Position numbers and translations under genes: made by a program. DNA of 64,000 nucleotides from Taudactylus pleione (lineage: Eukaryota > Chordata > Amphibia > Anura > Myobatrachidae). The DNA lies in contig JAUIMM010000739.1 in NCBI GenBank assembly GCA_031769625.1, positions 620,001 to 684,000 on the forward strand, given 5' to 3'. The notes under the pieces are model-generated. The model was not told the DNA's origin. It searched no databases and saw nothing but the letters and a program-made list of their open reading frames with translations. Positions 48,901-51,911 of this stretch are shown in pieces (within the stretch, counting starts at the first letter, position 1; each line of letters begins with the position of its first letter).

Positions 48901-51607
48901 GCCCCCTCATTCTACAGGGGGACAGGTGGGCGTATACAGCCCCCTCGTTCTACAGGGGGACAGGTGGGCGTATACAGCCCCCTCGTTCTACAGGGGGACA
49001 GGTGGGCGTATACAGCCCCCTCGTTCTACAGGGGGACAGGTGGGCGTATACAGCCCCCTCGTTCTACAGGGGGGCAGGTGGGCGTATACAGCCCCCTCGT
49101 TCTACAGGGGGGCAGGTGGGCGTATACAGCCCCCTCGTTCTACAGGGGGGCAGGTGGGCGTATACAGCCCCCTCGTTCTACAGGGGGGCAGGTGGGCGTA
49201 TACAGCCCCCTCGTTCTACAGGGGGGCAGGTGCGCGTATACAGCCCCCTCGTTCTACAGGGGGACAGGTGGGCGTATACAGCCCCCTCGTTCTACAGGGG
49301 GACAGGTGGGCGTATACAGCCCCCTCGTTCTACAGGGGGACAGGTGGGCGTATACAGCCCCCTCGTTCTACAGGGGGACAGGTGGGCGTATACAGCCCCC
49401 TCGTTCTACAGGGGGACAGGTGGGCGTATACAGCCCCCTCGTTCTACAGGGGGACAGGTGGGCGTATACAGCCCCCTCGTTCTACAGGGGGACAGGTGGG
49501 CGTATACAGCCCCCTCGTTCTACAGGGGGACAGGTGGGCGTATACAGCCCCCTCGTTCTACAGGGGGACAGGTGGGCGTATACAGCCCCCTCGTTCTACA
49601 GGGGGACAGGTGCGCGTATACAGCCCCCTCGTTCTACAGGGGGACAGGTGCGCGTATACAGCCCCCTCGTTCTACAGGGGGACAGGTGCGCGTATACAGC
49701 CCCCTCATTCTACAGGGGGACAGGTGCGCGTATACAGCCCCCTCATTCTACAGGGGGACAGGTGCGCGTATACAGCCCCCTCATTCTACAGGGGGACAGG
49801 TGCGCGTATACAGCCCCCTCATTCTACAGGGGGACAGGTGCGCGTATACAGCCCCCTCATTCTACAGGGGGACAGGTATATACAGCCCCTCATTCTACAT
49901 AGGGACAGGTGTGTATACAGCCCCTCATTCTACACAGGGACAGGTATATACAGCCCCTCATTCTACATAGGGACAGGTATATACAGCCCCTCATTCTACA
50001 CAGGGACAGGTATATACAGCCCCTCATTATACATAGGGACAGGTATATACAGCCCCTCATTATACATAGGGACAGGTGTATACAGCCCCTCATTATACAT
50101 AGGGACAGGTATATACAGCCCCTCATTATACATAGGGACAGGTATATACAGCCCCTCATTCTACACAGGGACAGGTATATACAGCCCCTCATTCTACACA
50201 GGGACAGGTATATACAGCCCCTCATTCTACACAGGGACAGGTATATACAGCCCCTCATTCTACACAGGGACAGGTATATACAGCCCCTCATTATACATAG
50301 GGACAGGTATATACAGCCCCTCATTATACATAGGGACAGGTGTATATACAGCCCCTCATTATACATAGGGACAGGTATATACAGCCCCTCATTATACATA
50401 GGGACAGGTATATACAGCCCCTCATTATACATAGGGACAGGTATATACAGCCCCTCATTATACATAGGGACAGGTATATACAGCCCCTCATTATACATAG
50501 GGACAGGTATATACAGCCCCTCATTATACATAGGGACAGGTATATACAGCCCCTCATTATACATAGGGACAGGTGTATATAATTGTATTATTTATTTTGT
50601 AATTAGCGTGTTACATGTGGCTGCCGCATGTGGCGTTGGCACAGTGTCAAGTGACTATGACACAAATAATAGCAATGTATGTACAGCAGGATGTGACTGA
50701 TATCCCCTACGAGTCCCACCATGAGTGACTGACAGGTCATGCTGAGACCTGTAGTCCATGTCTGCTAAAAGCAAACAATCAATGAAAGGATAGATAGATA
50801 GATAGATATCTCAGATCTGTCTCCTTAAGCCCCAGCCAGGAGATTATATATAGTACACATTATAGATGAGAAGTCTTCTTACCCTCTGGCCAGGATATAA
50901 ATATAGTACATACTTTAGATATATAATACACATTACAGATGAGTGCCTGCTTACCCCCCTGCCAGGATATATAATATAATACACATCTTACCCCCCCAGC
51001 CAGGATATATACTATAATACAATATAAATATAACATAATACACATCTTACCCCCCCAGCCAGGATATATAACATAATACACATCTTACCCCCCCAGCCAG
51101 GATATATACTATAATACAATATAAATATAACATAATACACATCTTACCCCCCCAGCCAGGATATATAACATAATACACATCTTACCCCCCCAGCCAGGAT
51201 ATATAACATAATACACATATTACCCCCCTGCCAGGATATATAACATAATACACATATTACCCCCCTGCCAGGATATATACATAATACACATATTACCCCC
51301 CTGCCAGGATATATACTATAATATAACATAATACACATATTACCCCCCGGCCAGGATATATAATATAATATAATACACATATTACCCCCCGGCCAGGATA
51401 TATAATATAATATAATACACATATTACCCCCCTGCCAGGATATATACTATAATATAACATAATACACATATTACCCCCCGGCCAGGATATATAATATAAT
51501 ATAATACACATATTACCCCCCTGCCAGGATATATAATATAATATAACATAATACACATATTACCCCCCGGCCAGGAGGTGCAGCAGGGTGTCCTTGCTAT
51601 GAGCCAT
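14108..51607 (-). CDS. SLC25A33: SLC25A33 orthologue, mitochondrial pyrimidine nucleotide carrier (whole gene span, 7 exons)
   Basis: Joined coding exons are 51564-51607, 26621-26803, 24049-24126, 22354-22454, 19302-19368, 18619-18902 and 14108-14310. They total 960 nt and encode 319 residues; human SLC25A33 is of about the same length. The family carries pyrimidine nucleotides across the inner mitochondrial membrane. Three carrier repeats are present, with signature motifs PLEVIKTR (27-34), PIWMVKTR (145-152, with tryptophan in place of the usual acid, as in nucleotide carriers) and PHEVIRTR (251-258). The long loop with [10 protein letters not shown], together with [10 protein letters not shown] and [10 protein letters not shown], matches SLC25A33 rather than its paralogue SLC25A36. 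All six introns are GT-AG and keep frame: 24,760, 2,494, 1,594, 2,985, 399 and 4,308 bp. No stop, frameshift or missing residue is seen, so the gene appears intact. Introns are packed with arrays and MITEs. No neighbouring gene is visible. Confidence 0.95.
14311..14885. other. Intron 6, 3' part; a repeat fragment and nothing else recognised
   Basis: It holds a short fragment with CCAGTGGAGCTTACAATCTA (about 14398-14417). The same phrase appears in the interspersed element at 21915-22195. The rest has no recognised feature. Confidence 0.4.
14886..15944. repeat. 17-bp minisatellite in intron 6
   Basis: About 62 copies of a 17-bp unit CTAATAGTCATACATCA. The first dozen or so units read CATCCATYG and nearly all later ones read CATACATYA, so the array has two sequence phases. 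Scattered units have AATAATCATAC. It is AT-rich and stop-rich in every frame. Confidence 0.97.
15945..16149. other. Intron 6 spacer
   Basis: AT-rich unique-looking sequence between two arrays. No feature is recognised. Confidence 0.4.
16150..18014. repeat. 20-bp minisatellite with expanding CA runs in intron 6
   Basis: About 90 copies of ACAGCATAGGAAACACAC followed by a CA run of variable length or a GT/CT/AT dinucleotide. Left units have CGTA or long (CA)n; right units (17575-18014) are uniform CCTACAGC or CATACAGC types of 20 bp. On the minus strand three overlapping frames stay open for more than 500 codons (rich in Cys, Val and Tyr), an effect of a stop-free unit and not a gene. Confidence 0.97.
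18015..18618. other. Intron 6, 5' part; no gene
   Basis: Contains TTAGGCCCCGCCCCCTCTG near 18267, a phrase shared with interspersed repeats at 30090-30250. The remainder up to the exon 6 donor is not recognised. Confidence 0.4.
18619..18902 (-). CDS. SLC25A33: SLC25A33 coding exon 6
   Basis: Encodes residues 159-252, with one base of the codon for Arg158 at its start and one base for Glu253 at its end. It starts [10 protein letters not shown] after a valine and carries [18 protein letters not shown], the second-repeat matrix helix and even-numbered transmembrane helix. A variable hydrophilic loop follows ([12 protein letters not shown]), then [12 protein letters not shown], which opens the third repeat. 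The acceptor is GTCGTCAG then GGTG; the donor is CACG then GTAGGT. The loop differs most from mammalian proteins, as expected. Confidence 0.96.
18903..19301. other. Intron 5 (399 bp), no feature
   Basis: The shortest intron of the gene. It has donor AG then GTGAGG at exon 5 and acceptor TCAG at exon 6. No repeat array is seen in it. Confidence 0.8.
19302..19368 (-). CDS. SLC25A33: SLC25A33 coding exon 5
   Basis: A 67-nt exon encoding residues 137-157, with split codons for Ala136 and Arg158. It reads [20 protein letters not shown] and contains the second carrier signature, where W147 replaces the acidic residue of the canonical motif. That is a known mark of nucleotide carriers of this subfamily. 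The acceptor is TCTCCCAG then CATTT; the donor is GAGGAG then GTGAGG. The exon is too short to stand out as an open frame by itself. Confidence 0.95.
19369..20024. other. Intron 4, 3' part
   Basis: Contains a short TATATATA run near 19420-19455. No transposon ends or genes are recognised. Confidence 0.4.
20025..20445. repeat. 61-bp minisatellite in intron 4
   Basis: Seven copies of a unit with GAGCAGGACTATTCTCACTA and CACCCCTGCAATGCCGGCAG, then CATACAGAGCCCTCTGCA. The first copy lacks the CCCTCTGCA segment and is correspondingly shorter. Confidence 0.95.
20446..20934. other. Intron 4, middle part; nothing recognised
   Basis: Mixed-composition sequence between two arrays. Open frames are short, and no transposon ends are seen. 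Confidence 0.4.
20935..21597. repeat. 28-bp minisatellite in intron 4
   Basis: About 23 copies of a unit with CCTCCCCTCCAGCCTCTAAC followed by ACTGCAC or CACAACAC. CCCCTCC and CACCTCC variants are grouped in blocks. The plus strand is pyrimidine-rich. Confidence 0.96.
21915..22195. repeat. Interspersed element with a SINE/LINE-tail signature
   Basis: In order: TTATTTATATAGAGCGCAC, CCAGTGGAGCTTACACTCTA, GGAAACCTAGGC, ACATACAACTCCACAGATAG and GGCAGTAATGCTAACCATTA. This phrase order marks a very abundant non-LTR-derived repeat of frogs and fishes. A CA run is inserted near 22000. Fragments of the same family lie near 14398, 31395 and 35385. The family name is uncertain. Confidence 0.6.
22354..22454 (-). 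CDS. SLC25A33: SLC25A33 coding exon 4
   Basis: A 101-nt exon encoding residues 103-135, with split codons for Arg102 and Ala136. It reads [20 protein letters not shown] followed by [13 protein letters not shown]. It covers the end of the first carrier repeat and the start of the second. [10 protein letters not shown] separates SLC25A33 from SLC25A36. The acceptor is TTTCCGCAG then GGCTG; the donor is TGTGCAG then GTAACG. Confidence 0.95.
22455..23226. other. Intron 3, 3' part; nothing recognised
   Basis: No arrays or transposon ends are seen. Open frames of 62 to 93 codons have no recognisable similarity. Confidence 0.4.
23227..23465. mobile_element. hAT-like MITE, about 240 bp
   Basis: CAATGGTTCCCAAACT at the left pairs with AGTTTGGGAACCATTG at the right. 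CAxxGGTTCCCAAAC ends are typical of non-autonomous hAT elements. Eight-base flanks share only CCTA, so any target duplication has decayed. Confidence 0.75.
23748..23938. repeat. 27-bp minisatellite in intron 3
   Basis: Seven nearly identical copies of a unit with GGCTTCCACCAGCGCGCCTG and CGGAACC. It is CpG-rich and open in several frames on both strands because the period is a multiple of three. It lies 110 bp from exon 3. Confidence 0.96.
24049..24126 (-). CDS. SLC25A33: SLC25A33 coding exon 3
   Basis: A 78-nt exon encoding residues 77-101, with split codons for Lys76 and Arg102. It reads [20 protein letters not shown] followed by GVAPS. This is the matrix-helix and second transmembrane part of the first carrier repeat, with the [13 protein letters not shown] block shared by SLC25A33 and SLC25A36. 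The acceptor is CTTTTCCAG then ATCC; the donor is CCTTCCAG then GTAACT. Confidence 0.96.
24502..25103. mobile_element. MITE with GGCCTGATTCAG-type ends, type B, copy 1
   Basis: A 602-bp element in intron 2 starting GGACCTCATTCAGAGCCGCT and ending with the complement of GGCCTGATTCAGCCGCTCG. CTAT is duplicated at 24498-24501 and 25104-25107. The interior includes a poly-A/G run near 24545 and a GCGCATGCG palindrome near 25015. A second copy in opposite orientation is at 60550-61147. Confidence 0.85.
25104..26620. other. Intron 2, 5' part; possible decayed repeat and ATGG run
   Basis: 26130-26395 begins CCAGGGGCAGAACTATGG and ends with ACTTACGCCACTGG. It may be a decayed inverted-end element with a (ATGG)n run at about 26270-26298. 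The rest, to the exon 2 donor, has no recognised feature. Confidence 0.35.
26621..26803 (-). CDS. SLC25A33: SLC25A33 coding exon 2
   Basis: A 183-nt exon encoding residues 16-75, with split codons for Gly15 and Lys76. It reads [20 protein letters not shown] then [20 protein letters not shown] and a Gly/Pro-rich loop ending SVLQVL. It covers the first transmembrane helix and first signature motif (27-34). The long loop after the signature is specific to the SLC25A33/36 branch, and YYPQV points to SLC25A33. The acceptor is CATCCCTGCAG then GTGTGC; the donor is CTCAA then GTAAGT. Confidence 0.96.
26804..27208. other. Intron 1, 3' end
   Basis: Contains a TA/TTA-rich run at about 27105-27150. Otherwise nothing is recognised. 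Confidence 0.4.
27209..28068. repeat. 53-bp minisatellite in intron 1
   Basis: About 16 copies of a unit with GTCAGTGATGTACAGTACAT, an optional CTCC indel, and GATAGCTGGGGGTCTGCACA. GAGGGGCCGGA and GAGGGAAGGA versions alternate. Confidence 0.95.
28069..28610. other. Intron 1 spacer with a short inverted repeat
   Basis: GGACGGTATTGTACAGGCGC (about 28411) pairs with GGCTGTACAATACCGTCC (about 28449-28466), a hairpin of roughly 55 bp. The rest is unrecognised. Confidence 0.45.
28611..29227. mobile_element. hAT-like MITE carrying two internal minisatellites
   Basis: The left end CAGTGGTTCTCAAACTGTG, followed by TGCCGTGG, pairs with the right end GTTTGGGAACCCCTG. GGGCACCGTGATTCTAAAAAG lies inside the right end. 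Two arrays sit within the element: 22-bp units with GGGGTGCCTCAGGACACATG (28664-28775) and 27-bp units with ATAACTGCCCCTACGGGTGA (28891-29101). Confidence 0.75.
28891..29101. repeat. 27-bp minisatellite inside the hAT-like MITE
   Basis: About eight near-identical copies of a unit with CTGCCCCTACGGGTGACCAC. The units are open in several frames on both strands because the period is a multiple of three. Confidence 0.95.
29228..29509. other. Intron 1 spacer
   Basis: No recognised feature. Confidence 0.35.
29510..29738. repeat. TA/CA microsatellite
   Basis: (TA)n at 29515-29547, then alternating (CA)n, ATATAT and GTACAC blocks. Almost every step alternates purine and pyrimidine. Confidence 0.95.
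29739..30289. repeat. Intron 1 spacer with an inverted interspersed repeat
   Basis: 30095-30240 carries AGAGCTTAATGATGCAATTC at the left and GGGTGGGGCTTAATGACACA at the right around CCCCACCCTCTATTTAAAT. This is a GC-box-like repeat seen again near 18267 and 31455. The remainder is unrecognised. Confidence 0.4.
30290..30453. mobile_element. hAT-like MITE, short family, copy 1
   Basis: CAGAGGTTCCCAAACTC at the left pairs with GAGTTTGGGAACCTCTG at the right. Internally, GGATATCCATGCTTGA pairs with TCAAGCATGGATATCC. Flanking octamers AAGTATGC and AAGGTTGC match at six of eight positions, fitting a hAT target duplication. Relatives are at 30670-30846 and 35584-35768. Confidence 0.85.
30670..30846. 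mobile_element. hAT-like MITE, short family, copy 2
   Basis: Begins CAGGGGTTCTAAAACTCAG, with ATTTCCATGCTTGAGCACAG and GTCTGTGCTCAATCATGGA inside, and ends near GACTTTGGGA. It is more decayed than copy 1. Confidence 0.75.
30847..31540. other. Intron 1 spacer with an interspersed-repeat fragment
   Basis: 31395-31450 carries CCAGTTATTTATGTAGTGCA and CCGCAAAGCTGTACAGAG, the 5' phrases of the element described at 21915-22195. A T-rich run is at 31328-31346. The rest is unrecognised. Confidence 0.4.
31541..31618. repeat. Three copies of a 29-bp unit
   Basis: Unit with GTATGCTTTTCATCCTGGGC then ACTTTGTGG. The third copy has ACTTCGTGG and runs straight into the next array, whose units start GTGGCC. 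Confidence 0.9.
31617..32056. repeat. 31-bp minisatellite interrupted by a MITE fragment
   Basis: Units contain GTGGCCTAATGCGAGCTAGG, then GGAGCCGTCGC. About seven units (31617-31843) are followed by a 121-bp MITE fragment (31844-31964) and then three more units (31965-32056) in which GGAG is GGGG. CpG-rich. Confidence 0.95.
32057..32338. other. Intron 1 spacer
   Basis: AT-rich and unrecognised. Confidence 0.35.
32339..32492. mobile_element. hAT-like foldback MITE with a CAGCATGCCTTGCAACAG core
   Basis: The left end TAGGGGTAGGCAATAAG pairs loosely with CTTATTGCGCAACCCTA at the right. GCTGTTGAACTATAAATCCC pairs with the TGTGTAGTCCTACAACAGC region. Bases 32366-32486 are identical to 31844-31964 inside the 31-bp array. 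Confidence 0.8.
32532..33050. repeat. 30-bp minisatellite, about 17 copies
   Basis: An exact 30-bp period containing GTGCCGGCCCTGTGCAACGC and GTCAGGGCAG. About the first 11 units read GTCAGGGCA and the last 6 read GTCAGCGCA; otherwise they look identical. There are several CpGs per unit. Frames on both strands stay open because 30 is a multiple of three and the unit has no stops. Confidence 0.97.
33051..33917. mobile_element. Spacer with two foldback MITE fragments
   Basis: 33440-33545 (GATAGAAATGTTGCCTATAG to GTTGCTATGGACAAC) and 33705-33815 (GATCAGATTCTAGCTAGCAT to GGTTGCTATGGGCAACTTC) are fragments of the family of 7345-7519. The remaining sequence is unrecognised. Confidence 0.5.
34215..34492. 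repeat. 49-bp minisatellite
   Basis: Five and a half copies of a unit with GCCCAGAGTCTATAGAGTAT, GGGCTGGTCACCGGGCAAAT and GGCCGCGGC. The first copy has GTGCGCCC and CTGTAGAG. Confidence 0.95.
34500..35045 (+). pseudogene. 3' end of an L1-type LINE, plus strand
   Basis: The translation contains the C-terminal ORF2 cysteine-histidine pattern [18 protein letters not shown], followed by [12 protein letters not shown]. After a frameshift comes [20 protein letters not shown]. It ends in an AATAAAATATG segment and an A-rich tail near 35013-35040. This is a 5'-truncated insertion of about 550 bp, typical of LINE integration. It is not functional. Confidence 0.8.
35046..35384. other. Intron 1 spacer
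   Basis: No recognised feature. Confidence 0.35.
35385..35500. repeat. Fragment of the SINE/LINE-tail interspersed element
   Basis: Contains TGTACAGAGAATACTTGGCC, CACATCAGTCCCTGCCCC and GAGGCAGTAATGCTAACCAC, the same phrase order as the element at 21915-22195 with the middle missing. Confidence 0.55.
35584..35768. mobile_element. hAT-like MITE, short family, copy 3
   Basis: The CAGTGTTTACCAACCTCGG left end pairs with CCGTGGTTGGGAACCCCTG. GATATCCATGATTGTGCACA and GAGGTACTAATTAAGTCACC inside match copies 1 and 2. Confidence 0.8.
35769..36529. other. Intron 1 spacer with a possible foldback fragment
   Basis: 36060-36125 carries ATGATCGCATTGCAGTTGC, a phrase also found in the foldback segment at 43661-43723. 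No other feature is recognised. Confidence 0.35.
36530..37505. repeat. Alternating purine-pyrimidine tract of CA, ACGT and ACAT blocks
   Basis: Nearly 1 kb of (AC)n, (ACGT)n, (ACAT)n and ACAGGTAC blocks. Purine and pyrimidine alternate at almost every step apart from the GG of AGGTAC. Frames on both strands appear open for more than 330 codons only because the sequence has few stops. Confidence 0.96.
37506..38000. repeat. Spacer with MITE-like and CTAACCCTAACC-type repeat
   Basis: 37680-37785 has ATCGTTCATGATC, TCGTTCAACGATA and GTGTATACGCAGCATAAC phrases like the right half of the TTAA-type MITEs. 37790-38000 is a minus-oriented relative of 2637-3010, with TGTCTAACCCTAACCTCCCC and GGGATTCTGGCGCCGG. 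Confidence 0.45.
38001..38750. other. Intron 1 spacer, nothing recognised
   Basis: Unique-looking sequence. Open frames of 70 and 86 codons on the minus strand show no family resemblance. Confidence 0.35.
38751..38920. repeat. 23-bp minisatellite closed by an inverted copy
   Basis: About five copies of AGTGAACCCACCAGTGGCCC plus CAG, then AACCCATTGATGGCCCGATA. An inverted unit, GGCCATCAGTGGGTTCACTA, at 38897-38916 lets the end of the array fold back on itself. Confidence 0.9.
39057..39603. mobile_element. Hairpin-chain MITE, type A, copy 1
   Basis: A 547-bp element with ATAG duplicated at 39053-39056 and 39604-39607. The ends are GGCCTGATTCAGAC and the complement of GGCCCTCATTCGGAG. The body is a series of adjacent stem-loops: 39068-39105, 39121-39160, 39171-39193, 39206-39250, 39279-39311, 39320-39349 (a perfect 30-bp palindrome centred on ACTAGT), 39350-39382, 39383-39421, 39433-39466 and 39475-39517. 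No protein frame is credible. A close copy in inverse orientation is at 62207-62745. Confidence 0.9.
39608..41515. other. Intron 1, long stretch without recognised features
   Basis: About 1.9 kb of mixed-composition sequence. Open frames on both strands are under 95 codons. I see no array, transposon ends or exon-like segment. Confidence 0.4.
41516..41782. repeat. 25-bp minisatellite
   Basis: Ten and a half near-identical copies of a unit with CACGCCCCGCAGGCACTGGG then GGGCT. G-runs of six and C-runs of four alternate. Confidence 0.97.
41783..42074. other. Intron 1 spacer
   Basis: No recognised feature. Confidence 0.35.
42075..43260. repeat. Minisatellite of 36- and 43-bp units
   Basis: About 30 units with CACCGTGACTACACTACAGA and CACCAGTCCCCGC. 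Some units have an extra CGTACGC. Long and short forms alternate irregularly at first and settle into an alternation of CCGTACGC and TGTACGC types from about 42950. Confidence 0.95.
43261..44593. other. Intron 1 spacer with a foldback segment
   Basis: 43661-43723 is an inverted repeat, GATCGCGTTTTGCAATGCG against TTGCAAAATGCGATC. It sits in a CpG-rich stretch (43480-43740) ending TTAATAAATGGGCCCC, probably a decayed MITE. Elsewhere nothing is recognised. Confidence 0.45.
44594..44744. mobile_element. Foldback MITE, about 150 bp
   Basis: An almost perfect hairpin: CAACCTTGGCCCTCCAGCTG at the left pairs with CAGCTGGAGGGCCAAGGTTG at the right, and CATCCCAGCATGCACTGCCA pairs with TGGCAGTGCATGCTGGGATG. 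The outer bases CAGGGGTCTTC have partly diverged. Confidence 0.88.
44745..45703. other. Intron 1 spacer with short local repeats
   Basis: 45295-45430 holds about four degenerate copies of a segment with GGGTACGGCAGCGTGGGCAG. A CCAC/ACCC run is at 45570-45590. Otherwise nothing is recognised. Confidence 0.45.
45704..48182. repeat. 49-bp minisatellite with an 11-unit higher-order repeat
   Basis: About 50 copies of a unit with GGGAGGGATCTACTGCTGAG, GGGTCTGCTCTGGGGACCAG and GGGCCGCAA. Variants are CAGCTGAG, TGTTCTGG, CCATGGGC and GATGTAC. A rare GGGAACCATGGG variant occurs at about 47206 and again exactly 539 bp (11 units) later. It is G-rich on the plus strand and C-rich in the transcript. Confidence 0.97.
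48183..48772. other. Intron 1 spacer
   Basis: 48285-48500 includes GGGCCGTATTTAATTAGCGG and GCGAAAAAC phrases that look like a MITE end, but no partner end is visible. Confidence 0.35.
48774..49874. repeat. 38-bp minisatellite
   Basis: About 29 copies of a unit with GTATACAGCCCCCTCGTTCT and ACAGGGGGACAGGTGGGC. Blocks differ by GTGCGCG or GTGGGCG, CTCGTTC or CTCATTC, and GGGGACAG or GGGGGCAG. All three plus frames are open because the unit has no plus-strand stop. Confidence 0.97.
49875..50577. repeat. 33-bp minisatellite derived from the 38-bp one
   Basis: About 21 copies of a unit with GTATATACAGCCCCTCATTC and TACACAGGGACAG. It joins the 38-bp array directly and shares TATACAGCCCC, CTCATTCTACA and GGGACAGGT with it, so the unit has lost five bases. 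Confidence 0.96.
50578..50830. other. Intron 1 spacer with a GATA run
   Basis: A short (GATA)n run is at 50788-50808. The rest is unrecognised. Confidence 0.4.
50831..51575 (-). repeat. AT-rich minisatellite that begins in exon 1 and repeats its splice-donor sequence
   Basis: About 15 units of 35-50 bp. On the transcribed strand each has CCTGGCNGGGGGGTAATATG, followed by an AT stretch ending TATAT. The same CCTGGCCGGGGGGTAATATG sequence spans the end of exon 1 and its donor. Units vary in CCGG, CTGG or CCAGCC and in AT-stretch length; those nearest the exon are most like it. Confidence 0.93.
51564..51607 (-). CDS. SLC25A33: SLC25A33 coding exon 1 (start codon)
   Basis: Forty-four coding bases: [14 protein letters not shown] plus two bases of Gly15. 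The TLLHLLAGG segment is the conserved N-terminus of SLC25A33/36, directly before the first transmembrane helix. I chose this ATG because it gives an N-terminus of the usual length and lies in CpG-rich DNA. The frame upstream stays open for a while, but I found no other in-frame ATG nearby. The donor is GGCCGGGG then GTAATA, embedded in the first unit of the array at 50831-51575. Confidence 0.93.
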
Positions 51608-51746
51608 CTCCCTCTGATGCCGCTGCCGGACGGATGGGGTCAGGCGCTGCTCATCCCCGTCCCCGGCCGGTCCCCACCCCCGGGCTCCCCGCTCTGTGAC
51701 TCCCGTGGCCGGCAGGAGCCGGTTTTCTCTCCGCAGCCGGCTGATA

Positions 51747-51754
51747 TGACGTCA
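51747..51754. promoter_or_regulatory. Consensus CRE (TGACGTCA)
   Basis: A perfect eight-base palindromic cAMP-response element, 140 bp upstream of the start codon. A half-site TGACGT is at 51855-51860. Use in vivo is inferred from position only. Confidence 0.5.
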
Positions 51755-51885
51755 CAGGGGAGGCCGGTCTCTGACATCACAGGGAGGTGTGACCCGGGGG
51801 GGGCTGTCACCCGGCTCCACAGGCAGCCAGGGGGCGCGCCGGGGGCGTTGTCTGTGACGTCTGACATAGGCTGGAGGGGGATGGG

Positions 51886-51892
51886 TGAGTCA
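51886..51892. promoter_or_regulatory. Consensus AP-1 site (TGAGTCA)
   Basis: A perfect seven-base AP-1/TRE match at the outer edge of the CpG-rich block, about 280 bp from the start codon. Chance occurrence is possible. Confidence 0.35.
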
Positions 51893-51911
51893 CAGGACAC
51901 AGAGAGTATAA

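Larger units (their letters stand above)
51608..51900 (-). promoter_or_regulatory. SLC25A33: CpG-rich promoter and 5' untranslated region of SLC25A33
   Basis: GC-rich with many CpGs (CCGCTGCCGGACGG, CCCCGGCCGG, GGGGGCGCGCCGGGGGCG) between two tandem arrays. There is no convincing TATA box at a fixed place. Consensus TGACGTCA and TGAGTCA sites and a TGACGT half-site are present. This is the expected architecture for a broadly expressed metabolic gene. The start site of transcription is inferred only. Confidence 0.6.

Noticed and set aside
48740..50700. Frames of up to 542 codons with [21 protein letters not shown] repeats
   Set aside because: Multiple plus-strand phases are open across the 38/33-bp arrays. 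This is an intronic minisatellite.
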